In this document: positions 1 through 9,959 of the stretch, piece by piece
Numbering within the stretch: the stretch's first letter is position 1
Layout of the letters: each line of letters begins with the position of its first letter
NCBI GenBank assembly: GCA_951812925.1
Contig: OX638368.1
Span: forward strand, 161,620,492 to 161,684,491
From: Calliopum simillimum
Lineage: Eukaryota; Arthropoda; Insecta; Diptera; Lauxaniidae
Direction: 5' to 3'
DNA length: 64,000 bases
Made by a program: the position numbers and the translations under genes
Notes under the pieces: model-generated
The model's database searches: none
Seen by the model: the letters and a program-made list of their open reading frames with translations, nothing else
Told to the model about the DNA's origin: nothing

Positions 1-811
1 TATAAAGGCAATAAATTTTCATCATAGGCATACATTTTCTTAATTTGCTATATATATTACTTTCTTCATTTATCAACAAAATAAAAACTGCCAACCTATC
101 GATTCGATTCATTCGTTTCCATAGTAGTAATATGATTGAAAATCGATCAACAATCAAAGTCGAATGGTTAAAAATATTCATTTGTTTAGCTACTCCTCCC
201 ACCAAATTGCAAAAACCCCAAAAATAATATTTTCAGTACGGCCGAAGCTTTACGCCGAATGAACCTTTTCTAATAATAGTCTCAACTTGAGCAAAAAATA
301 AAGCAAATTAAGAAAACGTCTACCAAAAAGAAAACATTTTATTTTTTTACTAAAATTCAAGTCCCCTTCAAAATATATAGGGGCCAAGTATAATGGAATA
401 AAGGATCTATTATAGCTTCCTTTCCTAAAATGTGTATATAATTATGTAAAACTAAAGAGAACCGAATACTATGTATTGTATATATAGTAGGGCTCAAAAA
501 TAAAGGGAATAGTAGTATATACTCATATTAATATAATAAAATTCAAATAAGTATTTTTGCCTTGGGAAAGTAAATATAACATCAGTGCATAGATAAGCAA
601 CCAATGCATATGCCACTCGGATAATTGATGTTTCCAGCTCGATGTACTGTTGCTATATGTATTTTGTATATTTCTGCATTTGCCCAGATTAAAGTGAATT
701 TACTGCTACAGTTGCTTTCGTTTTTGTGCATTATAAATGTTGACGTTTCGTTCATAACTGTTGTTGTTGTAATTGTAACATTAATTAACAATAACCAAAT
801 CGTGCCAAATC
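1..811 (-). other. Doa: Doa 3' UTR and downstream DNA
   Basis: This stretch follows the Doa stop codon on the minus strand. It is AT-rich and holds several possible minus-strand AATAAA-like signals (read as TTTATT on the plus strand), none of which stands out. Short open frames on both strands between 45 and 948 have no recognisable product. I see no other gene here. The 3' end of the transcript is not determined. Confidence 0.5.
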
Positions 812-942
812 TCATCTTGACAAACTATGCGACCGTTCTCGGCTGCTACTACCTGATGAGACCGGTTGCTTGTTGTTACCAACATCACCAATTCGTTGGT
901 GCGGTGGGAGTTTTTCAAAGAATGGATGGCGTAAGGCGTCAC
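812..942 (-). CDS. Doa: Doa LAMMER kinase, last coding exon (C-terminus)
   Basis: Final exon of the common kinase block. It starts after an acceptor reading tatag on the minus strand (AG at 944-943), enters in phase 1 and runs 42 codons to TGA at 814-812. It encodes the end of kinase subdomain XI ([17 protein letters not shown]) and a short Ser/Arg tail ending RERSHSLSR. That tail is the known C-terminus of Drosophila DOA, so the stop is very probably genuine. The long plus-strand open frame across this region is an antisense shadow. Confidence 0.95.
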
Positions 943-3102
943 CTATAAAAAAAAAATTTTGAATCAATTTTTTTATTTCTTTATTTATGTTTGTAATTGT
1001 GTAATCTGGATGAAATATTATCAGGAATTTATTTTATATCATTTATAGATTTATAGTTTAACAATTTTCTTTTCTTTTTTCTTATAATTACATCATTTAG
1101 TGCTACTCTTTTCCTTCACAATGAGCTATCGTACAAAAACCTACGATTTTTCTTTGTAGAGGTGGTATGGCTATTTTGTATATTCACTTTGTCCTTCAGT
1201 TTTAACGCGGAGGAAACGAGGAAGGTATGGAAAAATATATTCTTGATCAGCGTCACCTTTTGAATCGATATAGCCATGTCCGTCTGTCTGTCCGTTGCAA
1301 TCATTTTAATACAGGGTGGGCCAAAAGTCAACATGGGGTTTAAAAATTGAATAACTTTTTCGTTTATATATCGAGCCTTTAACTCCTAGGAGGAGCATAG
1401 GGCCAAAAAGACTTAACCGACACGATTTCGGATTTTCGTTTTTTGATGAAAATCTATAATTCGTGCCTATACGCATCTTCCCTACAAATTTCATAACTGT
1501 AAAAAGAAGCGTTACGGAGTTATAGCGAAAGCAGTTAAGACTTAACAACATTCGAAGTACTTTGTTTATTTATTTTGTGACTGCAAGTCTAAACTTTCAA
1601 AAGAAATAACTTTTTTTCTTTTTACAATATGTCAAAAATAATTTGCAAATAGTCTTATGAAAGAGCAAAATTTATTAAAATGTCTTCATGCGGGTTGATA
1701 GTATTTGTGACCACAAATGTTTTTTAGTACAAAAACTGAAGATCAGATGGGGAATTTGGAAAAGTAAAACGGCTTAAACGACACAACACTGAAAAACAGA
1801 CGTTATATTATAAATAAGTAAATGAAGCTAGTTGCATCGCATGTCTAACACAAAATATAGCTTACATACTAAATTTCACTTAAATTTCGGTTAAGTCTTC
1901 TTGGCTGTTAGGGCTCGATATTTATTTTTTTTTTTTCAAATTATAAAATGGAAATTTTTTTACACTAAGTATGGAAAATAATGTCACTTAAATGACCCCC
2001 GTTTTCAGCTTCGAAGAGTTTGGAGAGCGATTTGTGAGCACCCGACTATTTGCTTTGGAGTTATTTGATGGAGCGAGTATATGTGAACAAGCCCATGGTG
2101 ACTTTTGGCCCACCCTGTATTTTTTGGGAGCAAGATAATTTGATGAAATTTAGAACACTGCCTCCGTCGTCAAAGTTAGCTCGACATATTGAACGACGGA
2201 CACACCTACGGCCTATGCTATACAGAAAGCGTTTTTTAAGATAATCTTACTAATTTCCACTCAGACACTAAAGACTACAAATCTAAGCTCTAAGGAAAAA
2301 CCAGATGAAAACGAAGAATAGGGCGCGGAAACTCCTATATAAGCAAAAGCTTCAAAGTGCTATGTGAATTCGGACAAGAGGTCGAGGCACCTCCCGTACA
2401 AGCAGAATTTTTAAAAATACTGCAGTATATGGTATTTAATATTTCGCCAGGCCAAATGTTACACCGGTACTTGTTTTTTCTTAAGTACTTTAATTAAAAA
2501 ATCGAATTAGATATTTTGCTAAAGGCAGGATCCGGCGCGTTCCAGTTTTAAAGTTATGATAATTTTTCTTCAGGTTTTATGAAATATTTTTCACTTTTTC
2601 TTACACATACGGCAAACCAATAGTCACAAAAAAAAATTTTAATGTATGGAAAGGTTGCCGTATATCCAAATTTTTGGTGTTTACGGCAAACCAATAATTC
2701 AACTAGTTATTTTACGGATTTACGACAAAAACTATGCTAAATATTGTAAATAGACGAATATTTTCGCTTTTCTTCATTGATTTCTAATAATTTTAACAAT
2801 GGATGTCTCTCAAAGAATGTTGCCACAACACCGGAAATCACCAACAACGAACGTGCCATCTTAAGAATGAAGTTATCTACAATTTATTTTTTACATTTAT
2901 AATTATAAATTGAATGACAAATGGCGCTTACATTAGGGCTCATGCACATATTTCAATACAATTTCAATCTAATAAATTATTGAGTTTAAAATATCATTAC
3001 AATATCTTTGAATAAGAACGAGACAGGACAAAACGGATAAAAGATTTAATTTATAATTTCGCGCACATCATCACTAGTTATAATTAGATATGTATAACTT
3101 AC
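943..3102 (-). other. Doa last intron, repeat-filled
   Basis: Intron of 2,160 nt between the last two kinase exons, with donor gtaagt at 3102-3097 and acceptor at 944-943. It is AT-rich and contains one TA-flanked inverted-repeat element (1312-2117). Flanking that element at 1260-1310 and 2118-2240 is older repeat sequence, including a CCGTCTGTCTGTCCG tract of a kind common in fly interspersed repeats. No coding sequence is recognised in it. Confidence 0.7.
1312..2117. mobile_element. TA-flanked inverted-repeat element (Tc1/mariner-type MITE)
   Basis: The left end CAGGGTGGGCCAAAAGTCA is mirrored at the right end (2099-2117), with about 24 of 25 terminal bases matching. Both ends are flanked by TA (1310-1311 and 2118-2119), the target duplication typical of the Tc1/mariner superfamily. 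The 806-bp interior has no transposase. The terminal sequence resembles Tc1-like ends, but the family is not proven. Confidence 0.75.
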
Positions 3103-3293
3103 CCATTGCAATTCGCTGCGACGGTTCGTAGTCCAACATTTTTTTGATCAAATCGAAAAGTTCACGATGATCTTCACTATCGCTCATTTGATATCGAAAC
3201 AGTGGCTTACAATGATCCCGCACATACCGTCCAGCCGATGATTTCTCATCCCAATCCAACTTACCATGATAAAAGTACTTAGTTTTTGTTTTG
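3103..3293 (-). CDS. Doa: Doa kinase exon 8 (subdomains X-XI)
   Basis: Entered in phase 2 after the acceptor ctttacag and left in phase 1 at the donor G|gtaagt. It encodes [19 protein letters not shown], then [13 protein letters not shown] and the C-lobe segment ending in [10 protein letters not shown]. The [12 protein letters not shown] block is diagnostic of CLK/LAMMER kinases and sits in the family-specific C-lobe insert. The length (191 nt) keeps frame with both neighbours. Confidence 0.96.
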
Positions 3294-3380
3294 CTGTAAA
3301 GAACATGATTTCTACAATTAATCAAATTTCATGTTGTGGACTGTTCATAATTTGTGTAAGCATGTTTTGCTTTGCATTAC

Positions 3381-3494
3381 CGTGCCATGCGATATGGTAT
3401 CTGTCCAAGAATACGCTCCATCATTGCGAGATGTTCACGATTATCATGTGTCTGAAATAGTGTAATTCCTAGGTAGAGTTCAAATAGTATACAC
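3381..3494 (-). CDS. Doa: Doa kinase exon 7 carrying the LAMMER signature
   Basis: Encodes [19 protein letters not shown] followed by [11 protein letters not shown], the motif that names the LAMMER kinase family, and ends IPYRMA(R). In this family the motif lies in subdomain X and is needed for activity and substrate handling. The acceptor is acag (3498-3495) and the donor is CG|gtaatg. Phases match the flanking exons, with Gly and Arg codons split across the two junctions. This is the clearest single proof of gene identity in the window. Confidence 0.97.
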
Positions 3495-4278
3495 CTGTTT
3501 AGAAGAGACAAAGTATATTGAAATGAACACTTTTGTTTTTTATTATGATAGATATAAATGAATAGCTGCTAAGGGTGCAGAAATATTGCTTATTGAGGGT
3601 TTTTTTACGGGAATACAACGACCCTGGTTCAATCCACCCCATTTTTTGCATGGCCTTTAGTAGATACCATGCACATTCAAGTTTCATAACTGCAGAATTA
3701 TTGAATATTCAGAATGGGGGATGCAACGCGGAAGATTAGGCGCAGATATGGTGAAAATATGGCTTTCATATATCTGATGGTTTAGGCGTGATGCGCTGAC
3801 AATCACACAAAAACACTTACTATTTTGTGGTTTTTTGTATGGGGTGTACAATACCCTAATCCCCCCATTTTCTTTCAAAACCAATCGCAGGTTAGTTAAT
3901 TGAGGTTGTTATCTTTGAATAGAATTTTCTATGAAAACTTAAGAAAAAGACGTACATTATGCAAATTTTCTTTAGTTGCATTTCATCAAACATTTGGTAA
4001 TCAATTGAAAAATGACAATATGACCTGTTCAACAAGTCTTAGGTCAGTTTGAACTTAAATGCTATGTCTTGCGCTCAAAAATTAAATTCCTAATTTGGAA
4101 TATATAACTAATTTGGAAACATTTTTTTTGCTCAGTTCACGTTTCGTTTTTTCACGTTACATTTATTTTACGCTAATGAATAAATGGTAAACTGGAGATT
4201 TTGAACCACTAAAAATTCTTAGATTGTTACTACCATCTAATGCAGAACAAGGGACTATTGGCAACTAAATGAACTTAC
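3495..4278 (-). other. Doa intron
   Basis: Intron of 784 nt. Around 3630-3650 the plus strand has GGTTCAATCC, which resembles a pol III B box, but no convincing A box accompanies it. Otherwise AT-rich with nothing recognised. Confidence 0.6.
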
Positions 4279-4448
4279 CCAATTGACCAAACGTCACATG
4301 GCTGTGACCAACCCAATTCGAGTATAACTTCGGGCGCGCGGTAATGACGTGTGGACACAATTGTGCTATGGTGTTCGTGATCAAATGTAGCAGAACCAAA
4401 ATCGATTAAGCGTACATCAGTACTTTTGACACGACGGACTTCACGATT
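4279..4448 (-). CDS. Doa: Doa kinase exon 6 (DFG activation segment)
   Basis: Encodes [18 protein letters not shown], then the activation segment with [19 protein letters not shown] and [20 protein letters not shown]. The DFG aspartate (metal binding) and the APE motif are intact. THRHYR-type sequence and [12 protein letters not shown] are hallmarks of CLK-family kinases. The exon begins in phase 0 after acceptor aacaacag and ends GG|gtaagt, so the final Gly codon is completed by the next exon. Confidence 0.97.
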
Positions 4449-4507
4449 CTGTTGTTTCAATAAAGTTAATTTAAATATTTTAAGCTGAATTTGAAAACTA
4501 AACTTAC

Positions 4508-4678
4508 AATCTTGTGATTATAATGTGTTGTATACTCTGAATCCACAAAAAGTATATTCTCTGGCTTCAGATCTGTGTGCGTTAAGCGATTATCATGTAA
4601 GAATTTGACAGAATAGCACAGTTGATAGGCCATGTGTCGCACCTGTTCTATTGGATACGGTTCATAGTTATTTTCGCG
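4508..4678 (-). CDS. Doa: Doa kinase exon 5 (catalytic loop)
   Basis: Exactly 57 codons, phase 0 to phase 0. It encodes [41 protein letters not shown] and [16 protein letters not shown]. The catalytic loop reads HTDLKPEN in place of the common HRDLKPEN, which is normal for CLK kinases. The catalytic Asp and Asn are present. The acceptor is actaacag and the donor gtaagt. Confidence 0.97.
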
Positions 4679-4744
4679 CTGTTAGTGAAAAAATAAAAGT
4701 TTGAATTAAAACCTAAAATCGATATTAACAATCGAATCACTTAC

Positions 4745-4835
4745 CAAGAAATCGAAAACACTCAAACCAAGCATCTCAAACACAATGCACATGTGTCCAT
4801 GATAGTCAAACCAATCAATCATTTTAACGCACAAG
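4745..4835 (-). CDS. Doa: Doa kinase exon 4 (hinge region)
   Basis: Begins with one base completing a split His codon, after a strong pyrimidine-rich acceptor (poly-T then cctcttag). It encodes [20 protein letters not shown] then [10 protein letters not shown] and ends in phase 0 at gtaagt. The FDYHGHMCI(V/S)FE stretch covers strand beta-5 and the hinge of CLK kinases. Confidence 0.95.
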
Positions 4836-6751
4836 CTAAGAGGAAAAAAAAAAAAACAAAACATTGCCATAAAGTTTTCAATAATTTAGAATCAAAAATC
4901 AAAGTTTTTAAAACTATCAAAAATAATTATCTCCTTAAACTAAAATCTTATATTAGTACGAAAGTGCGTATTTAAGTTTACGCAATACACGTACAGGGTC
5001 ATCTTACCTACAACTAGAAAGCTCTCATAGTCTTTAGTATCAATAATAAGCAACTTAACCGGAAAGATGTCTTAAATGTTGTCATCAACGTTCGAAACGG
5101 ACTTAGATAAAAAAAAAATTTGGAAACCCTGTAATGTTTCGAGTGTGCTCTTCATCTTTTTCGATTTAATTTGAACTTCTTGTAAATCATTTTCTAATTA
5201 AATAAATTAACTATTTCTGTAGAATATTTTAACTCACTATATCCCAGTTTTAGGAAAAAAGAGATCAAGCTATCAAGTTTTATCCAAAATATAGTTTTAG
5301 AGTTTTAGAGTAGGGTGAAATTTCAAAAATTCGTTTATCTATGGCTAATGCTAAGTTTAAGATATTTTTTTTTATATACATACACTAGGGTGGGCCAAAT
5401 TGTATGGAGGAAATTTTAACGACCTCGGCTACCCCCCTATGTGAAAGTTCATTCAATTCTATGAATATTTGCCCAGAGAACTATATCTCTGCGTTCAACT
5501 TTAGTTCGGCGCATTTTTGATCGAAAATTGTACCTTTCATCAATATTTTTTTTTGTTTTCATACTAAATTTTAAAAATTTTTATAAAGACAAAAGTAATG
5601 TCATTATATGATTTGGCTGGTATTCTGTCAGTAATCAATTTACATAAAAAGTTTACTTGATAGAGTGGAATTGATGCTATATATTTAAAAAAAATGATAT
5701 GGGTCAAATAGCCGATTATTATGACCGACTTTCAAAATAAACGATTCATATTTTTGGATGAATTTTTTCAAACAATATACCGACCTAGGCTGAAAGTTCA
5801 TTCAATTCTATGAATATTTGCCCAAGGAACCATACCTCTACGTTCAACTTTAGTTCGGCGCATTTTCAATTGAAAATTAAGGTAAAATTTTCAATCGAAA
5901 ATGCGCCGAACCAAAGTTGAACGCAGAGGTATAGTTTCTTGGGCAAATATTCATAGAATTGAATGAACTTTCACATAGGGGGGTAGCCGAGATCAGTTTT
6001 CAAATCGGCTCACCCTAATATACACCTTATTCTGTTTTTAGACAGTCTTGATTTAACACGGTTTAAAAAAAAAATTGATTCCGTTTTTATACAATTTCAT
6101 TCGATTTAGCACAATTAAAAAAAGCTATTTGATTGAAAATTCAAAGAAAAATATTTTTAACAACCGTAAACTTTTGGAAATTTAGTTAGGGAATTCCTAT
6201 TCCTATTTTTTTAGAGTTAAAAGATATGGAACTAGTCCCCTAGTCCCCATGCCGAGTAAAAAACGAAAAAAGCTAAATTTCTAGGTAAAACCACCTCCTG
6301 ACAGCCCCTAATGTCGAAATTTTCTTATTCGCCTATTGGGAATTTCATTTTACACGTCCAGGAATATATTCCACCACATTTGGTTATAGAATATGAAAAA
6401 AAAAATTGTCTGAAAACCTGAGTTAAATAAGGAAAAAGATTAACTTTAAAGTGGTTTGAGTTTAAACCTATACATATATTTATTAATCGCTAGATATCAA
6501 TCATTTCTTTTTCCGAACGCTAATGAGCTTTAACCCGAACTTGAAGCTCAACTATTTTTTGTTAACTTCAGGTTTCAAAATGCTACAATATATTAGTTGG
6601 ATTTGGTGTCATTCGCATCAGAATTTCGTCTTTGATCCGGTTGAATTAAAAAGTCAATTTTGATCTTTTGCAAATAAGGTATGGTAAATTTGTAGAAAAT
6701 AAAATGTTTTTACAATAATGATGTAGTTAACGAAAACAAAAAGTAACTTAC
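4836..6751 (-). other. Doa intron containing a hAT-like MITE
   Basis: Intron of 1,916 nt between kinase exons 3 and 4. It contains the 632-bp element at 5386-6017. The rest is AT-rich with no recognised gene. Confidence 0.65.
5386..6017. mobile_element. hAT-like inverted-repeat MITE, 632 bp
   Basis: The ends TAGGGTGGGCC... and ...GGCTCACCCTA are inverted. The inner arms (about 5421-5530 and 5870-5990) are near-perfect inverted copies containing TTCATTCAATTCTATGAATA. An 8-bp flank ACATACAC on the left and ATATACAC on the right (one mismatch) looks like a target-site duplication, which fits the hAT superfamily. There is no transposase. A third partial copy of the arm motif at about 5786-5880 shows internal duplication. 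Confidence 0.7.
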
Positions 6752-6865
6752 TGATCACAATGTGGATCCTTTTGTGCGATTTTTTCTAAAGCATTAATCT
6801 CCAGTTTGGCGGCTTCACGATATTTTTCGACATTTTTGATAATCTTTAAAGCCATGCAAAAATCC
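6752..6865 (-). CDS. Doa: Doa kinase exon 3 (VAIK lysine and C-helix)
   Basis: Encodes [20 protein letters not shown] then [17 protein letters not shown]. The Lys of MALK is the ATP-anchoring lysine, and the Glu of KLEIN is the C-helix partner. [13 protein letters not shown] is strongly conserved in CLK1-4 and DOA. It enters with one base after the acceptor ctccgcag and ends CA|gtaagt, so a His codon spans the next junction. Confidence 0.96.
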
Positions 6866-6926
6866 CTGCGGAGCACATTTGAAAAGGTAAAAAATTGACA
6901 TACAGTAAAACGTGTTGCGTACAAAC

Positions 6927-6993
6927 CTCTCCATATCCTTGACTTTAACAACACGTCCAAAGGTGCCCTCTCCTAAGGTAGCCATTATTTTAT
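6927..6993 (-). CDS. Doa: Doa kinase exon 2 (glycine-rich loop)
   Basis: Short 67-nt exon encoding (Y)[21 protein letters not shown](R). GEGTFG is the nucleotide-binding P-loop. The acceptor is atttcag (6994) and the donor AG|gtttgt (6926). The second and third bases of a Tyr codon begin the exon, matching the single T left by the previous exon. Confidence 0.95.
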
Positions 6994-7531
6994 CTGAAAT
7001 ATTTATAAGAAGGAAAATATTGAAATTCAAAATATTCTCTAAAAGCTTTTCTAATTCTAAAAGACCTCAGCTTAGTAACGAGTTAATTAATTTGCTTGTA
7101 TTTTAAATTTAAGTTTTTAGAACCTTTGGAAATTTAAAAGAAAAATTAAATTTGAATTCGAATTTCATTTGATAATTTTAAATATTATTTTCAAAATAAA
7201 AGTTAAAATTTAAAATAATAAAATTGAATATTAAAAATTGTAAGCGCGAATCAAATCATTTAATCAAAACGTTAAACAAAAACAGAAAAAAAGCATTTTC
7301 AATTAAATAAAAAACTTTAAATTGGTTAAAACGATTTACATATTTGGAAATTTTTATTTTTTTTCTATTTTTGTTTAAGAAATCCTGAGCAAATACTAAT
7401 ATTATAAGTTTGAAATTAATTTTAATATACATACATATACATATATATATGTGTATATATTTATATATATATATATATTTATCTTGTTTGGTAAAAAGAG
7501 AAAAAAAAGGAAACAAAAAGTTGTCACGAAC
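6994..7531 (-). other. Doa intron with AT microsatellite
   Basis: Intron of 538 nt with a TA-rich tract at about 7425-7480 (repeated atatat and acatac units). Open frames reported across it are low-complexity and not coding. Confidence 0.6.
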
Positions 7532-7607
7532 ATCTGTGATGAAGAATGTCGCCGGTGTGATATATCAAGTGGCCTTCAGCATCATCTTGTATGATTGGCT
7601 TTGCTGT
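7532..7607 (-). CDS. Doa: Doa first common kinase exon (shared acceptor for alternative N-termini)
   Basis: Encodes [20 protein letters not shown] then ILHHR, with one base of the next Tyr codon before the donor T|gttcgt. The [10 protein letters not shown] segment matches the start of the conserved CLK kinase module (human CLK2 has the same [10 protein letters not shown]). I chose the acceptor with AG at 7609-7608 because it gives phase 0, which is what every upstream alternative exon supplies. A second AG four bases downstream (7605-7604) would break the phase. An in-frame ATG at 7616-7614 just upstream of the acceptor is a conceivable but unsupported internal start. Confidence 0.9.
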
Positions 7608-8128
7608 CTGTATCATGTTTCGAACAGATCACGTTTATTTTGGGTAGAATTTGGGGTTGTAAAACGGGTAGTTGAGTGTAAAATTATGTTGCCAGAATAG
7701 TTGATGGTATGGCGGTTGGTTGGTTGTTTCGTAAGTTGATTGGTTAGATGATTGGTTGAATTGATTGAGGTCCATACGCAGTGATGATTTGAGTGCATTT
7801 TTGCGTTTGTCATAATTGTTTATTGTTTGAAAGAGAGAGAAAAGAAAAAAGAAACAGAGAAAAAAGAGCAGCGCGCACCAAAAGTGTAGCCATCCACGCA
7901 CAACATCGTAGGAGGATTCAGTAGGTCCAATAGTAAATTTTATCAATTGCATTATCACCAATACATCAATAAAATTTGAAATCGTCCAACGAGGATCGCA
8001 ACCGCACAAGATATTCCAATGTCGATCCAAGTCCACAGCAAAGCCAAAGACAAAAATGTCCGTTGTTCCATCACCAACATCAAAATCAATTCATCAAAAT
8101 TATTAACAGCAACGTTGTTCATCATACC

Positions 8129-8170
<42 letters not shown>
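8129..8170. repeat. (CAT)14 microsatellite
   Basis: Fourteen uninterrupted CAT triplets on the plus strand. In one plus frame this would encode a His run and in others Ile or Met runs, which explains the low-complexity open frames here. Likely polymorphic in length. Confidence 0.95.
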
Positions 8171-8681
8171 TGATATCATCATCATAATCATAATCAGAAA
8201 AAAACACGAGAAAAATACGTATCGGATTTTCGATAAGAAAATTAGTTCGGACAAATTTTTTGTTTGATCATACAAAAAATTATTAATTTTATTAAATAAT
8301 TAAAATATTACTGATTTTTTTTTTTTTTTTTTTTTTTAGTAAACAGAAAAAAAGGTTCAAGTTCAACAAAGAAAAACAAAACAAAATCAATGCTTTAAAA
8401 TCCATTTACTGAAGAGTGATTAAAAGTAGTAAAGTAAAAAAAAAGTAAGTATCGTAAGGCTTATCCTTGTTTAACAATGCAAAACAGCAGCATTCTTTGC
8501 ATTAAAATTTGTTAAAAATTAAAACTTTACTTACACTAGTAGTTAAAGATTTGTGTTTTTCTAAAAACGTATAAGAGGAGATCGTCTTTTAGGCCGCGCA
8601 CAATAATGTTTTCTCAATGTTTAAACAAAAGCTATTTTTGAATTTATAGGTCCTAATGAACATGACCACCTACTCTTTCAT

Positions 8682-9010
8682 GTCTGTTCCGTAATCCGTG
8701 TGGTTTCAATTACTTGTCATTTCGGCTTTTTGATGAAAATGGTTAGTAGCACAATAAAATGTATTGGAATCTCTTTTGTGAAGAATTGCAAGTTCTTCAA
8801 ATAATATAGATATGTTTTTACGAAAAAGTAACCGTTTGGATATATTCGATAAAATCGAATTTTTCGGATTTTTGCAGTTTTTAAGAATACTTCCTAAACG
8901 GTGACTATTTCGTTAATGAAAATCAATATTATTTGTAGATTCTAGTACTTTTTATCGTTCGACTTACCGTTTTCATCAAAATTGAAATCACACAAGTTTT
9001 AGAACAGGGA
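8682..9010. repeat. Decayed inverted repeat (old MITE)
   Basis: The left arm begins near GTCTGTTCCG and includes GTGTGGTTTCAATT. The right arm carries the matching complement (AATTGAAATCACACAAG, then AGAACAGG). The central part is also symmetric (AACCGTTTGG against TAAACGGT). The arms are diverged and no target duplication is clear. Confidence 0.5.
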
Positions 9011-9959
9011 GGTTTATTTTTATTTGTTTGCTAAGTTTATCCATTAAAAAAATAAAAATATTCCGATTAAATTAAATAATGTTACAATAATGTACGCGCT
9101 CCCAGCGTACAAATAACCAAAACATACTAATTCTGTTATCGTAACATTTATTTTATGAACACTTCACGATTTTTATGAAATTTGAGGAAGTGGCAGCTAA
9201 GTGAGTCAACGAAAGAAATGTTTCTTCAAGATCTCTAAAAATATCGCTGGTTTCGCAAACAGCAAAAAATTAATATTTTGGGAAAATCACTTTTAAAAAG
9301 ATGATTAGATAAAAGGATATAAATTAACAACTAAAATATTCATATTAAACAAAAACAAACTTATTATATGCAATGTTGCACTTTTGTACAACTAGTGACT
9401 ATTATTTATCTCAGAGGTTAGTCGGCTACCCCTATATAAAAAAAGAACAAAGTTGTTTTTTATATTTCAACATTATCTTCTCATAAAAACTGCAGAACTG
9501 ACTTATCACATAAAACATTAACAAAAATAATCTGATAAAACAGAAGATCCTGGGACTTTGCAGATTGTTTCATAAAAATGTATTCATTTGACACCATTTA
9601 TTGGTTGTTTTAATAGTTAACTGCTAAGTGTTTTAATAAATTCAATGGAAAATCTCGTTTTATTGTATTTACCTAAAAATTTTAAGAATCGAAGACATTC
9701 AAATCATATAGACAAGGCAGCCATGCAAGCAGGAGGACGAGCGCTCACGTTGTTTAACATTTGTTAGTAGATACATATTTGAAATACTTAAAGCTTAAAG
9801 TTGGCATTCATTTTACAAACTGAACGGTTTAACGTCATTACATTTATCGTAAATTGAGAGAAGCATATACGGGGGTACATTTCAAGAACAAGCTTTCAAA
9901 CAGCGCTTTTTTATTTTCAGAGCAATTGGGTATCAAAACACATAAAGGAAGAGGCTTAC

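Larger units (their letters stand above)
7608..9959 (-). other. Doa intron with CAT microsatellite and decayed hairpin
   Basis: Intron of 2,352 nt upstream of the common kinase exon. Between about 7975 and 8110 base composition is clearly less AT-rich than its surroundings. It then runs into a pure CAT tract (8129-8170). A decayed inverted repeat lies at 8682-9010. On the plus strand a consensus donor (aaaa|gtaagtatcg) occurs at about 8439, of unknown meaning. No protein is recognised. Confidence 0.5.

Noticed and set aside
625..948. 107-codon plus-strand open frame
   Set aside because: It is antisense to the last Doa exon and its 3' UTR; the minus strand gives the conserved kinase end instead.
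7635..8275. Minus-strand frames with Met and Phe runs near the CAT tract
   Set aside because: Created by the CAT microsatellite and AT-rich intron; neither matches the kinase module, whose exon is at 7532-7607.
9933..9959. Extension of the 645-codon exon to the stop at 9933
   Set aside because: A consensus donor at 9959 in phase 0 fits the kinase acceptor, and the tail beyond it is intron-like.
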